Below, one piece after another: positions 44,509-54,265 of a DNA stretch of 64,000 nt. A program made the translations under genes and the position numbers. The notes under the pieces were generated by a model. It did no database searches, was not told the origin of the DNA, and saw only the letters and a list, made by a program, of their open reading frames with translations. The DNA is taken from positions 1 through 64,000 of the forward strand of contig NZ_JAMFTN010000023.1 of the NCBI RefSeq assembly GCF_023922585.1, written 5' to 3'. Each line of letters opens with the position of its first letter. Position 1 is the first letter of the stretch. This stretch comes from Aliidiomarina quisquiliarum. GTDB lineage: Bacteria; Pseudomonadota; Gammaproteobacteria; Enterobacterales; Alteromonadaceae.

Positions 44509-44798
44509 GTGTTTTCTGGTGTTATTGAATACGTTTTGTGGGGCAAAGTTGAAGTTGAAAAAGCGCTGTTTTCTCAAAGCAAAATGGAGACCTAGCTAAT
44601 TCGACCATAAGCAATGGCCTAGATACAACGAAATTTTCGAAAGGGAATCAAAAATTTTCACTGTACCTTAGATTTCCCGATGGACAGGAAACTATCTTAA
44701 CTTCTGCATATACCTCTGAAATCGGAGTGAAAATTATTGTTGCTGATACTTCAGAAATAAAGCACATTACGTTGAAAGTTAATATTTATACTGTCTAA
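44509..44798 (+). pseudogene. Frameshifted remnant of an unrecognised small gene
   Basis: One frame from GTG 44509 reads VIEYVLWGKVEVEKALF and stops at 44595. An overlapping frame, open from 44559, then reads FSKGNQKFSLYLRFPDGQE and later KIIVADTSEIKHITLKVNIYTV before TAA at 44798. Neither frame makes a complete protein, but together they give about 95 residues of beta-rich, protein-like sequence. I therefore read them as one gene broken by a frameshift. The family is not recognised. The stretch 44371-44508 holds nothing else I can name. Confidence 0.35.
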
Positions 44799-44859
44799 GC
44801 TTGAAGCTTGGACTTAACTTATTCCATTACTGTAACATTCATTGGTGAGGCCAACCTAT

Positions 44860-45330
44860 ATGCTCAAAAAGTTGTCTTTTATAAGTATTGTTTCCTTTGT
44901 TGTACTTGGATGTAGCGCTACGGGTGAAAATTTTTCGCAACTCACCAAACCTGAAAACAATATGGCTCAGGTGTACTTTTACCGACCTTGGGCAATGCTC
45001 GACGGAGCTGCATCTCCGACCGTACAAATTAATAACGAAGCCAGCTTCAAAATTAGCAATGGTGGCTATCAGCTTTTATCTTTAAATCCTGGAGTGACTA
45101 CTTTCTCCGTTAAAGAAGGCGGTTTGATATCAAATTGGCGAGCAGGCCCTTTGCTAATAAATGCAGAATTAAAAGCAAATCAAACCTATTTCATTCGCTT
45201 AACAGCAACTTTAACCGATGCTGCTTTTTTAGGTGGTGTGTCGAGTGTTTCTGGTCAGTATTCATTAGGTTTAGTAAGCCAAGAGACGGCATTGCCTGAG
45301 TTACGCGAAACCAAGAACACGAACAAGTAA
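44860..45330 (+). CDS. DUF2846-type lipoprotein
   Basis: 156 residues from ATG 44860; an ATG would also be available earlier only as a non-standard start at 44842. The lipobox is VVLGC (Cys about residue 18 of this start). The mature part has AQVYFYRPWAMLDGAA, then VQINNEASFKISNGGYQLL and LNPGVTTFSVKEGG. This is the beta-rich DUF2846 pattern. Such proteins are probably outer-membrane lipoproteins of unknown role. A GAGG motif about 10 bases upstream supports the start. The strong hairpin at 45356 ends the unit. Confidence 0.78.
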   Translation: MLKKLSFISIVSFVVLGCSATGENFSQLTKPENNMAQVYFYRPWAMLDGAASPTVQINNEASFKISNGGYQLLSLNPGVTTFSVKEGGLISNWRAGPLLINAELKANQTYFIRLTATLTDAAFLGGVSSVSGQYSLGLVSQETALPELRETKNTNK

Positions 45331-45355
45331 ACCACTCATAACTTTTTAATTATAA

Positions 45356-45389
45356 AAAGGTGCATTTTAGCTATGTAAAATGCACCTTT
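45356..45389. terminator. Strong bidirectional terminator (14-bp perfect stem)
   Basis: AAAGGTGCATTTTA pairs exactly with TAAAATGCACCTTT around GCTATG. It lies between the convergent lipoprotein and gpt genes. Confidence 0.9.
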
Positions 45390-45423
45390 AAATGTACTAG
45401 ATTTAACACTTAGGGCTTAGCGT

Positions 45424-45909
45424 TTAGGTTTCAGCACCAGCTATTGGGTCGATATAATGCAAGTGCATGTCCCATGGGAAGTGAATCCAGGTGTCTTGTT
45501 CAATATCGGCAATATGCTCGTCTACAAATGGCAAGCCGGCAGGTTTGGCATATACGGTAACAAACTTTGCTTTAGGGAAGCGTTTACGTAAAAACTTTAA
45601 CGTATTTCCTGAATCGACTAGGTCGTCAACCACAATAAAGCCTTCGCCGTCTTCCGTGCAGGTCACGTCTTTTAACATTTCTGGCTCTGCTTTCTGGCTT
45701 TGAAACTCATACGAGCTCACACAAACCGAGTCGACTAAGCGTAAATTGAGCTCACGCGCCATAATAACTCCAGGCACTAAGCCGCCGCGGCTAACAGCAA
45801 TAATACCACGCCATTGTTCAGCTGGTAGCTGGCGGCGAGCAAGCTCGCGCGTGGCACGGTGTAGTTCTTCCCAAGATACAAAATACTCGCGGTGTTCATG
45901 TTGAGTCAT
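45424..45909 (-). CDS. gpt: Xanthine-guanine phosphoribosyltransferase
   Basis: 161 residues. SWEELHRATRELARRQLP and IIAVSRGGLVPGVIMARELN at the N-terminus are followed by the PRPP loop FIVVDDLVDSGNTLKFLRK and the C-terminal DTWIHFPWD. All are as in E. coli Gpt, including the unusual W-I-x-F-P-W segment. It salvages guanine and xanthine into nucleotides. The gene is monocistronic. Confidence 0.94.
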   Translation of the reverse strand: MTQHEHREYFVSWEELHRATRELARRQLPAEQWRGIIAVSRGGLVPGVIMARELNLRLVDSVCVSSYEFQSQKAEPEMLKDVTCTEDGEGFIVVDDLVDSGNTLKFLRKRFPKAKFVTVYAKPAGLPFVDEHIADIEQDTWIHFPWDMHLHYIDPIAGAET

Positions 45910-46025
45910 GAGTTCTCCTTTCGTTCCTGCTGCTACGGCAGGTCAGCTGTGGTAGTATATTGCGCCTGATAATAGCACCTCATCGCTTTTGATACATTAG
46001 CGAAATAATAGTGAAAGGAAATTCA

Positions 46026-46346
46026 ATGCCAAAAGCAGTATTTATTGAAGCCAACGGTGGCGAATATGAAGTAGATGTAGCCGTTGGGCAAACATTAATG
46101 GAAGCCGCAACCGACAATATGATTGACGGTATTGTAGGCGAATGTGGTGGTGTTTGCTCTTGTGCCACCTGCCATGTTTACGTAGACGCTGAGTGGTTGG
46201 CTAAATTGCCGCCCGCAGACGACTTGGAAGAAAGCATGATCGACGTGGCACGCGACCCAATGGATAATAGCCGCCTAAGTTGTCAGATCGAAATGACTGA
46301 GGAACTCGACGGCATTATTGTGCGTTTACCGGTTTCACAGTTTTAA
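46026..46346 (+). CDS. 2Fe-2S ferredoxin (adrenodoxin/ISC type)
   Basis: 106 residues from ATG 46026, with AAAGGA six bases upstream; a GTG at 46011 is less likely. The cluster ligands lie in GECGGVCSCATCHVYV (C40, C46, C49 of C-x5-C-x2-C) with the fourth Cys in RLSCQI. LPPADDLEESMIDVA is typical of the vertebrate-type/ISC ferredoxins. It transfers electrons in Fe-S cluster assembly or to oxygenases. Here it stands outside an isc operon and converges on the ATP-NAD-kinase-like gene. Confidence 0.9.
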   Translation: MPKAVFIEANGGEYEVDVAVGQTLMEAATDNMIDGIVGECGGVCSCATCHVYVDAEWLAKLPPADDLEESMIDVARDPMDNSRLSCQIEMTEELDGIIVRLPVSQF

Positions 46347-46373
46347 TTGCTCCGTTTAGTTAAACGAAGCAAT
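46346..46373. repeat. Inverted repeat spanning both stop codons
   Basis: ATTGCT-C-CGTTTA and TAAACG-A-AGCAAT pair with one mismatch. The arm contains the stop of the ferredoxin gene at one edge and the minus-strand stop of the kinase-like gene within it. There is no T-run on either side, so it is a poor intrinsic terminator but may end or stabilise both transcripts. Confidence 0.5.
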
Positions 46374-47489
46374 GGTCATCATGGTTTTGTCGTGGTAGCC
46401 GGTGGTTACCGCGATAAAGCCGGCTAATTCTCGATCAAGCTCACTGTCGCCCGTATCTACAATAAGCGGTCGACCATTCAAAGCAGACAATTTTTCTTTA
46501 GTGGCCACTACTGTAATATTTTCGCGGGGTACACTGCGAATCACTGCCGGTGATAGCTGCTGATTTCCACGACCAAATAAGTGTCCTTGACCACCAATAA
46601 GGGTTACCACCAAGTGCACACTCGAATAGTTATGTATCGCCGCTTCGATATCTGCTGCAGTAACATCGCTGGCAACCAGTTCGCTGTTCGACACTAAATC
46701 AACGCCTAGCAACGTATTCTCTAAGCCTAGTTCTTCCATTACAACTGCCACGGTTGAACCCGAGCCCATAATATACAGCGCGTCGTCGTCCATGCCTTCA
46801 ATCACATCAGCCGCTATATCTACCAGCACTAACTCATCGCTTTCTTGGCCACCAATTTTTACGGCCTGCATGTATTCCAACTCACCGGGCACATTTAACT
46901 CGCCAAAGCGCCGCGCTCGTACAACGCCTTCACGAAACGCTACTTCGTCGATATCCATCACGTCGGCACCACGTAATGTGGTAAGTTCGCCACTCACCAT
47001 TTGATGTAGCACTCGGCCTGCTGCAGTTGGTGTGATGGCATACACCCCCGAGTGAATTTTAACCCCAGCCGGAATACCAACAACCGGTGTAGTGTTATCG
47101 CCCATTACTGAATACACGTCGCGGGCGGTACCATCGCCGCCAGCAAACACGAGCAAGTCGATACCTTGTTCAAGTAGTTTAGTAATGGCGGCGTGGGTGT
47201 CGTTTGCTTCTGTTTGTTGCTGCGCAGGCTGGTAACAAACCTGTGCGTTATAACCTAACTCGGCCAATACGTCGGCACCCATGTCGTTGGCCGCAGTAAA
47301 CCACTCTATACGGTCGGCTACATCGTTTAATTCTGTTAGTGCAGCTATGGTACGCTTCGCTGACTTTTGCTCTGCTCCACGGGCTAACGCTTCCTGGCGT
47401 ATTTCTGGACCGTCACTACCTTTTAGGGCAACTGAGCCACCGATACCCGCATAGGGATTAATAACTAAACCGAAACGAAATCGTTGCAT
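46356..47489 (-). CDS. ATP-NAD kinase-like (AcoX-type) protein
   Basis: 377 residues. The N-terminus is GLVINPYAGIGGSVALKGSDG. The diacylglycerol/NAD-kinase fold signature is LLVFAGGDGTARDVYSV, then VVGIPAGVKIHSGVYAITP. This longer group differs from classical NadK (about 290 residues); several members are called AcoX-like. Substrate and role are undetermined. Its start overlaps the end of epmC by 25 bases, so the pair is cotranscribed. Confidence 0.83.
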   Translation of the reverse strand: MQRFRFGLVINPYAGIGGSVALKGSDGPEIRQEALARGAEQKSAKRTIAALTELNDVADRIEWFTAANDMGADVLAELGYNAQVCYQPAQQQTEANDTHAAITKLLEQGIDLLVFAGGDGTARDVYSVMGDNTTPVVGIPAGVKIHSGVYAITPTAAGRVLHQMVSGELTTLRGADVMDIDEVAFREGVVRARRFGELNVPGELEYMQAVKIGGQESDELVLVDIAADVIEGMDDDALYIMGSGSTVAVVMEELGLENTLLGVDLVSNSELVASDVTAADIEAAIHNYSSVHLVVTLIGGQGHLFGRGNQQLSPAVIRSVPRENITVVATKEKLSALNGRPLIVDTGDSELDRELAGFIAVTTGYHDKTMMTIASFN

Positions 47490-48112
47490 TGTTGCTGCTC
47501 CTCTAAAAAACTGTCTGCCCGAATAGGATCTATACTCTGTAGTAACTTATGCCCTGCTTTGGCTAATAGCTGCAACGACAATGGCGGCTGCTGATAATGG
47601 GCCTGAAGCTGCTGACAAAATAAAGCTAAGCGCGGCGGTAAGCCCCCGCCATTAGGCTTAAATAATTGCTGCGCTTCATGCATAACCCTCAGGGTAAAAG
47701 CAAAGCGATCGGGCTCGTAGCTGCCACTTAAATTGTCGAGGCTAACTTCAAATTGCTGACCCGCACTTAAACTTAATAACCATTCGTAACTTTGTGGCTT
47801 AGCCTCGACAGCTTCAAAAGCAAGTTGCTGCTGTTGGTCACGGCCGTCGGGGTAATACCAATAACCGTAATCGAGCAGTTGCCGCCGTACTTTACCGGCC
47901 ACACACCAATGCGCAATTTCGTGTAAGGCAGAGCGAAAATAGTCGCGAGTAAAAAATATTCGATGGTGCGGGTGCTTATTGGTTGCCGGTAAATACACAG
48001 GCTCGGCGGCACCGCCACATAACATGGTGTTTTCTGAACGAAGAAAAGCGGCGTTAAATAACGCCGCTAATTCATTTACTCTGTTTTGGTCTAACAATGG
48101 TTGTTTACCCAA
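47465..48112 (-). CDS. epmC: Elongation factor P hydroxylase (EpmC / YfcM)
   Basis: 215 residues. The core motif LHEIAHWCVAGKVRRQLLDYGYWYYPDGRD is diagnostic; its His-Glu...His residues bind metal. EVEAKPQSYEWLL-like and VSLDNLSG segments follow. EpmC hydroxylates the beta-lysylated Lys of EF-P, so epmA, epmB and efp are expected elsewhere. It lies between the S9 peptidase gene and the kinase-like gene, all on the minus strand. Confidence 0.93.
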   Translation of the reverse strand: MGKQPLLDQNRVNELAALFNAAFLRSENTMLCGGAAEPVYLPATNKHPHHRIFFTRDYFRSALHEIAHWCVAGKVRRQLLDYGYWYYPDGRDQQQQLAFEAVEAKPQSYEWLLSLSAGQQFEVSLDNLSGSYEPDRFAFTLRVMHEAQQLFKPNGGGLPPRLALFCQQLQAHYQQPPLSLQLLAKAGHKLLQSIDPIRADSFLEEQQQCNDFVSV

Positions 48113-48124
48113 TAAGCCAATACG

Positions 48125-50902
48125 TTATTTATACACTTGGAACTCTAAGCCTTCTTCCCACCACTTCGGCGCTTCAGCACCTTTCAAATAATGATCGAAA
48201 AACTCGAGCATTTTAATGGTGTAGTCAACTTTGTTCGCATAACGCTGTAAGTGATGCGGTTCGCCTTCGTATTGTAACATAACCACGGGCTTGTCTAAGC
48301 GGCGCAGCGCTAAGTAGTACTCAATGCCTTGCTCCCACGGCACTGCACCGTCTTTGTCGCCGAATTGAATCAACATTGGGGTATTAATTTTGTCCGCAAA
48401 AAATACTGGCGAGTTTTTAACGTACAAGTCGAGATCCTCATACAAGCTCGGACCAATACGGCTTTGGCCACGCTCATACTGGAACTGGCGGGCTAAGCCA
48501 CTGGCCCAACGAATACCACTATAGGCACTGGTCATATTCGACACCGGTGCGCCAGAAACCGCCGCCGCAAACATATCGGTTTCAGTAACCACGAAGGCGG
48601 TTTGATACCCTGACCAGCTGTGACCATGTAGGCCAATGGCTTTAGGATCTGCAATGCCTTTATCGATCAGCATTTGCATGGCTGGCACGAGTGATTCAGT
48701 AGCACTAGGCCCTGGTGCGCCAATACGGAAGTTCACGTCGGGTAAAAACACTAAGTAGTCTTGCCCTAAATAAAGCGGGAAGTTAGGGCGATGGTTTACT
48801 TTCATTTGGTTGTACTGGTACACCCGCTGCGAAAACTTCTCGTAGTAATACACCATTACAGGGTAAGTACGGCTTGCGTCGTAGTTGTCTGGCTTAATCA
48901 ACACACCTTGCAAGGGCTCGCCAATTGCACTGGTCCATTCAACCAGCTCGGCATTACCCCAAATAAACTCGCTTTGCTGTGGGTTTACATCGGTAATTTG
49001 CAAACTATTAGCGAAGTTTACGTCGGCCACCTGCATGTTCGGAAACTGACGAAAGTCTTGCTCGGTAAAATAGTAGCGGTTTTCAGCTGGGAATTGTTTC
49101 ACTAACCGGTACGACTTTTCACCTTCACGAAGTACTGTTAACTCGCTCGTGGTTGGATTTAAGCGATGAAAACCAGCTGTTTTTAAGGTGTCGTGAAAGC
49201 TATTTACTAACAATGACTCCCCCGCACGATAATGGCCTTCGTCTTTCGCTTCAATACGATAAGCCGTGGTGTTCTTTCTGCCTAAGCCGGCGGTAATGTT
49301 ACGGGCAGTGTCGAGCGGGCTAACCAGCCAAATGTCGAAACGGTCGTAAGCATAAAACGCTGTACTGTCGGCTAACCAACCACCAAAACCATAGGCAGAA
49401 GGCTCGCTAGGCCGGTCTTCTAGTTCGTCAGTCCACGTGGTGTTTACTTTGCTTGCTACCTGGCGTGAACTGCCTGTTTGGCTGTCGAATACATATAGCT
49501 GCTCATTTTCTAAATAAGCAACATAACGACCATTTGGCGATAAACTGCCACGTGCCCAAGAAGAAGGTAAGCGGCTAGCAACTTTCTGCTTCTCGCCAGT
49601 AACTAAATTAACGTGATACAGATCTTGATAAGATCCGTTCCAAGTAAACTCGCGTAAATAAGGTGTCGCGTCGACTAACAATGCACTTGGTGTGTCTTTA
49701 TTAATACGCAGATTATATTCAGTGTTATCACTTAGCCTCACCATGCGCTGGTCTGTAAACCAGTAAACCACTTCGGCTGTGGCACGTTCACGTTGCTTTT
49801 GTACTACTCGTTGCTGCGTAATAATGCGGTCGTCTTCGCCATGCCAAACTTGCAAGCGACGGTCGTCAAGAATACGCTCGAGGTTATACAGATCGGCTTC
49901 GGTTTCTGGTTTCGCTAATTCAGCAGGTTTTTCAGGCTGGCTTGGACGCGTACCAAACACTAAGGCTTGATCATCTAGAATCCAACGCAGCGAGGTGTGT
50001 TTTGAAATGTCCCAGTGGTTTTCTGCAAGGTTTAACTGCTGAATGCTTTCACCATAGCGCCAAACCCATAGTTCACGTACGGCAGCGTCTTTGTCGCTGT
50101 CTGCTGCGCCAACGGCCATAGCTAAGGCCAAACCTACTTCGTTAAACTGAAATGTTGCTGATGCACTTCCCACATTATCGCGTAGTACTAATTGCGAATT
50201 GTTTTGAGTATTGCGAATAATCACTTTGCCCGGCGTGTCGTCGTTGGCTTGGGTAAGTAAAGCAACTCGTGGGCCTTGTTCTGCTACGGCATAACTAGCA
50301 ATGTTGGTCACTTCACGCTGAGTACCGTCGGCTAAACGATAAAACATCACGCGCTGGCCGGCTTTTTTGTTGTCGTCTTTCTCTTCACTGCCATTGTCTT
50401 TAGCAAACATCACAACAAGGGTTGCGCTGTCGCCGGTAAAGGCTGTGCTGCTTACGTTTTCAAATACGGTTTGTTCACCAGTAAGGGTATTTACCAGCAC
50501 CGCATTATTCTTCAGGGCTTTACGCTCTTTCGCATTGGTAGCTTGTTCGCGGGCGAGCAAGCTAGGCTCTTGTTCAAAAACAACATGGTTACCGCTTTTA
50601 CTCAGCTGCGGCTTCACTCCCCTCACAACGCTAAATTCTTCTGCTACTGCAGTGCCTGCTTCATTTAAGCGCACCACATAGCCGGTAGCGTCACCCCTAT
50701 CGGGCACCGCACCGTAAGCATACACCAAGCCTGTTTCGTTCCATGTTTGGCGTTCTATTTCGCGGAACTTCATAATGTCGGTAACGGCTAAGGGGCGCAG
50801 CGCGTTTGTTGGTGTATCCGCTGTGGCGGTCGCCATAAAACTTGCACTGGTAAAAACTAACAGTACAAGGGCTTGGAAAGCATGATGAATTGGGTGTCGC
50901 AT
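48125..50902 (-). CDS. S9-family (prolyl oligopeptidase-like) peptidase, exported
   Basis: 925 residues. The signal peptide ends near the ATATAD region. A long seven-blade-propeller-like section is followed by an alpha/beta-hydrolase domain with GLHGHSWSGYQTAF (nucleophile Ser near residue 760), then QFGDKDGAVPWEQG (Asp) and GEPHHLQRYANK (His). The catalytic triad is therefore complete. Its size is larger than classical prolyl oligopeptidase (about 700 residues), as in periplasmic relatives of S9C/acylaminoacyl peptidases. It probably degrades imported peptides in the periplasm. The stop is 13 bases before epmC, so cotranscription is possible. Confidence 0.9.
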   Translation of the reverse strand: MRHPIHHAFQALVLLVFTSASFMATATADTPTNALRPLAVTDIMKFREIERQTWNETGLVYAYGAVPDRGDATGYVVRLNEAGTAVAEEFSVVRGVKPQLSKSGNHVVFEQEPSLLAREQATNAKERKALKNNAVLVNTLTGEQTVFENVSSTAFTGDSATLVVMFAKDNGSEEKDDNKKAGQRVMFYRLADGTQREVTNIASYAVAEQGPRVALLTQANDDTPGKVIIRNTQNNSQLVLRDNVGSASATFQFNEVGLALAMAVGAADSDKDAAVRELWVWRYGESIQQLNLAENHWDISKHTSLRWILDDQALVFGTRPSQPEKPAELAKPETEADLYNLERILDDRRLQVWHGEDDRIITQQRVVQKQRERATAEVVYWFTDQRMVRLSDNTEYNLRINKDTPSALLVDATPYLREFTWNGSYQDLYHVNLVTGEKQKVASRLPSSWARGSLSPNGRYVAYLENEQLYVFDSQTGSSRQVASKVNTTWTDELEDRPSEPSAYGFGGWLADSTAFYAYDRFDIWLVSPLDTARNITAGLGRKNTTAYRIEAKDEGHYRAGESLLVNSFHDTLKTAGFHRLNPTTSELTVLREGEKSYRLVKQFPAENRYYFTEQDFRQFPNMQVADVNFANSLQITDVNPQQSEFIWGNAELVEWTSAIGEPLQGVLIKPDNYDASRTYPVMVYYYEKFSQRVYQYNQMKVNHRPNFPLYLGQDYLVFLPDVNFRIGAPGPSATESLVPAMQMLIDKGIADPKAIGLHGHSWSGYQTAFVVTETDMFAAAVSGAPVSNMTSAYSGIRWASGLARQFQYERGQSRIGPSLYEDLDLYVKNSPVFFADKINTPMLIQFGDKDGAVPWEQGIEYYLALRRLDKPVVMLQYEGEPHHLQRYANKVDYTIKMLEFFDHYLKGAEAPKWWEEGLEFQVYK

Positions 50903-51025
50903 GAAGCCGCCTCAAATCAATTAATAATGAATGGTAAGCAAAAGGTCTATCTCGATTATCTAGGATTCAACCACCAACTGCTAGCCTATAGCTACCCGCC
51001 AATCGCATGCAGGGAGCGGGTAATC

Positions 51026-52198
51026 TCATTGGGGCTGTTTGTCGCGAGCAATACCTAATGCACACACCATACCGATCAACGCTGCTATAGCGGCTAATGA
51101 ATAAGTAAATGACGCGCCAGCACCGTCTTGCCAAGTAATACCCGACACCCAAGCACCAATGGCGGCACCGCCACCCCAAGCCACACTAATATAAATGGCT
51201 TGGCCACGGCTTTGTTGCGATTTGGGAAAATGGCGGTGTAAAAACCGCATGGCGGCACTATGTTGGAGCGCAAAACTAAAAGCATGCAGTAACTGGGAAA
51301 AAACCAGTAACCATAGTGTGGCGCCAAAGTCTGCCACTAACCACCAACGCAAAGCCGTAAAGGCCATACAAAATGCCAAAACACGCGACAAGCGAAACCG
51401 CACTAATAGCTTACTGGCAACCAAAAACATAACCACTTCGGCCACAACACCAACGGCAATAACGGCGCCAATGGCAAAAGGTGAATAGCCAAGCTGCGTT
51501 AAATACAATGCAAAGAAGGCATAGAATGGCGCAAAGCTAAGTTGCAGTAATATACTTGCCGCCATAAACGACAAAAACTGCCGCTTCAGTATATTTTGCA
51601 GCAAAGAAGCACTGGCCCCTTCCACCACCTGCTGTGCGATTTGGCGAACTTCCTTAAGCCGCACCACCGACACCATGAGCGGGATCATTAAAAACGCAGC
51701 CAGTAACGGGAAGCTGGTTTTGCCACCCCAATCAATGAGCCAGGCTGCAACTAGAGCAACCACAATAAAGCCCATGCTACCTGCGGCTCGAATACCGCTG
51801 TATTTATGCTGTTCGTTGCCCAAAGTATTCAGCGTAACCACTTCTAGCTGAGGCAATATGGCCGACCAAAAAAAGCTAATTAAGGCCATAACCAAAGCAA
51901 CGCCAGCAAAACTGGTGACTTGGTTTAGGGCAAAGAATAACGCAAAGGTGGTGAATACACCGACGCGAATCGCCGGCAGGCGCTTGCCTTTATAGTCGCA
52001 ATAGGTGGCCCAAAGTGGTGGGCCAACAATACGGCACAGGGTTGAAATAGCGATGAGCTCACCTATTTCACGTGACTTAAACCCTAACGCATCTAGGAAC
52101 ACTGCCAAGTAAGGCATGATCAGTGCTAATACGGCAAAGTAACCGAAGTAGGACCAACGTAGCTTGTTACCGTCTTGCTTGCTCATTACTTCGCTCAT
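51026..52198 (-). CDS. MFS transporter (HcaT-like, MFS_1_like)
   Basis: 390 residues with about twelve membrane helices. It opens [24 protein letters not shown] and has [23 protein letters not shown], the first loop motif of the group. [18 protein letters not shown] and the C-terminal [15 protein letters not shown] follow. This is the pattern of the 3-phenylpropionate-transporter-like MFS branch. The substrate is unknown. It overlaps aroC by 4 bases, yet a link to chorismate metabolism is only a guess. Confidence 0.87.
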   Translation of the reverse strand: MSEVMSKQDGNKLRWSYFGYFAVLALIMPYLAVFLDALGFKSREIGELIAISTLCRIVGPPLWATYCDYKGKRLPAIRVGVFTTFALFFALNQVTSFAGVALVMALISFFWSAILPQLEVVTLNTLGNEQHKYSGIRAAGSMGFIVVALVAAWLIDWGGKTSFPLLAAFLMIPLMVSVVRLKEVRQIAQQVVEGASASLLQNILKRQFLSFMAASILLQLSFAPFYAFFALYLTQLGYSPFAIGAVIAVGVVAEVVMFLVASKLLVRFRLSRVLAFCMAFTALRWWLVADFGATLWLLVFSQLLHAFSFALQHSAAMRFLHRHFPKSQQSRGQAIYISVAWGGGAAIGAWVSGITWQDGAGASFTYSLAAIAALIGMVCALGIARDKQPQ

Positions 52199-53280
52199 GG
52201 GATTTTATATCCTGCGGGTGTAATGCCACCATTTTGAGCCCGTTGGCGTAGCCAATGGTCCATAACCACTAATGCCAACATGGCTTCGGCAATAGGTACA
52301 GCCCGAATTCCAACACATGGGTCGTGGCGCCCTTTGGTACTAATGCTCTGTGCTTCACCTTGGGTATTAATAGTATGACCAGGTGCGGTAATACTCGACG
52401 TGGGCTTTAGGGCAAGATCGGCTACTAATGGTTGCCCTGAGCTAATACCCCCGAGCACGCCACCAGCATGATTACTGCTGAAGCCTGTTGGAGTCATAGC
52501 GTCGCGGTGGGTACTGCCGCGCTGGGCCGCAACATCGAAACCGTCACCAATGCTTACCGCTTTTACGGCGTTAATACTCATTAATGCTTTGGCTATATCT
52601 GCGTCGAGGCGATCAAACACTGGCTCGCCCAAACCTGCTGGCATACCCTTAGCCACCACGCGAATGCGGGCGCCAACTGAATCACCGGCTTTTAGTAATT
52701 CACGGATAGATGCGTCAAGCTCATCGAGCTTATTTGGATCAGTAAAGAAGAAGCTATTTTCTTTGGCGGCAGCAAAGTTGTATTGCTCGGCAACAATATG
52801 CCCCATTTGCGTCATACCAGCGTGAATAGTAATACCTTGCTGAGCTAAAAACTTACGAGCAATTGCGCCAGCAGCTACGCGCATGGCTGTTTCACGGGCC
52901 GAGGCACGTCCTCCACCACGATAATCACGCACCCCATATTTTTGATCATAGGTATAGTCCGCATGGCCCGGGCGGTATAAGTCTTTAATGTCGGAGTAGT
53001 CGCGGCTGCGTTGATCTGTATTGCGAATAAGCAGCGCAATGGGGGTACCGGTGGTTTTGCCTTCAAACACACCCGAGAGTATTTCTACTTCATCGGCTTC
53101 ACGGCGGGCTGTGGTATAGCGGCTTTGGCCTGGCTTTCTGCGGTCGAGCTCACGCTGTAAATCGGCTTCAGTGAGCTCCAAGCCTGGTGGGCAACCGTCG
53201 ACAATAGCGGTTAATGCCGGCCCATGACTTTCACCGCTTGTTGTTACTGTGAAAAGAACACCAAAGCTATTACCGGCCAT
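52195..53280 (-). CDS. aroC: Chorismate synthase
   Basis: 361 residues, full length. [24 protein letters not shown] opens it. [38 protein letters not shown] holds the FMN-binding and catalytic signatures, and [17 protein letters not shown] the third. It makes chorismate from EPSP with reduced FMN. The gene lies 49 bases after prmB on the same strand, the familiar prmB-aroC order of gammaproteobacteria. Confidence 0.96.
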   Translation of the reverse strand: MAGNSFGVLFTVTTSGESHGPALTAIVDGCPPGLELTEADLQRELDRRKPGQSRYTTARREADEVEILSGVFEGKTTGTPIALLIRNTDQRSRDYSDIKDLYRPGHADYTYDQKYGVRDYRGGGRASARETAMRVAAGAIARKFLAQQGITIHAGMTQMGHIVAEQYNFAAAKENSFFFTDPNKLDELDASIRELLKAGDSVGARIRVVAKGMPAGLGEPVFDRLDADIAKALMSINAVKAVSIGDGFDVAAQRGSTHRDAMTPTGFSSNHAGGVLGGISSGQPLVADLALKPTSSITAPGHTINTQGEAQSISTKGRHDPCVGIRAVPIAEAMLALVVMDHWLRQRAQNGGITPAGYKIP

Positions 53281-53329
53281 ATATTACTCCCACAGGTTCG
53301 GTTATTGCTGAAATTATATGTTACAGAAA

Positions 53330-54253
53330 CTATTGCGTGCTAAATAGCGCCTGTGCAGCTACTAAGTCAGTACGACTAATAGCAAATACACCTTCGCCAC
53401 CATGTTCAAATGACAACCATACAAAGGGCACGTCAGGCCATAATTCAGTCATATGTACCCAGCTGTTACCCACTTCACAAATAAGCACACCATCAGCGGT
53501 TAAATAGTCGGGGCTTTGAAGCAGTATTTCGCGAACTAAGTCTAGCCCGTCGTTACCTGCCGCCAAGCCCAGTTCTGGTTCGTGCAAATACTCTTCTGGC
53601 AAGTCGGCCATGTCGTCTGAATCCACATAGGGCGGATTAGTTACAATTAAATCATATTTTGTTTCGGGTAGGCGGTTAAAACCGTCGGACTGAAATAACG
53701 CCACCCGCTCTTCTAAATCATGATCAACTACGTTTATTTCTGCTACTTGTAGGGCATCGTCGGAAATATCGCTGGCATGAACAATAGTATTTGGGAAGGC
53801 ATAGGCGCAGGCAATGGCAATACAAGCGGAGCCGGTACACAAGTCTAAAATTTGTTCAGGCTCTGTGCTTAACCAAGGTGCAAAGTTGTTTTCAATAAGT
53901 TCGGCAATAGGCGAGCGCGGAATAAGCACCCGCTCGTCGACATAAAAAGGTAAACCAGCAAACCAGGCTTTGTTCACCAAATAGGCTGCCGGAATACGTT
54001 TTTCTAAACGCTGCTCTAACCATTGCACCAATTGTTTGCGCTCGTGCTTGGCTAAACGACAGTTTAAGTAATTGGCTAGTTTAGTATGGTGTATTTGGGT
54101 TAATTCCGATAAAAACAAATTTGCTTCATCCCAGCCGTCAACCGCTCCATGGCCAAACCATATTTCCGCTTGATGTAGCTGAGTGGCAATGTAGCGTTGC
54201 CAATCGCCGATGGTTTTTAAACCATCGCCCAGCTTATTTTTTTCATCACTCAT
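53330..54253 (-). CDS. prmB: Ribosomal protein uL3 N5-glutamine methyltransferase PrmB
   Basis: 307 residues. An N-terminal helical domain is followed by a Rossmann methyltransferase with ILDLCTGSACIAIACAYAFP (SAM loop) and DLIVTNPPYVDSDDM, where NPPY near residue 206 is the substrate-glutamine motif. PLPRSPIAELIENNF-like sequence (LIPRSPIAELIE) is typical of PrmB and separates it from PrmC. It methylates a Gln of uL3 (L3) during ribosome assembly. Confidence 0.93.
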   Translation of the reverse strand: MSDEKNKLGDGLKTIGDWQRYIATQLHQAEIWFGHGAVDGWDEANLFLSELTQIHHTKLANYLNCRLAKHERKQLVQWLEQRLEKRIPAAYLVNKAWFAGLPFYVDERVLIPRSPIAELIENNFAPWLSTEPEQILDLCTGSACIAIACAYAFPNTIVHASDISDDALQVAEINVVDHDLEERVALFQSDGFNRLPETKYDLIVTNPPYVDSDDMADLPEEYLHEPELGLAAGNDGLDLVREILLQSPDYLTADGVLICEVGNSWVHMTELWPDVPFVWLSFEHGGEGVFAISRTDLVAAQALFSTQ

Positions 54254-54265
54254 AGCAAGTTACTC

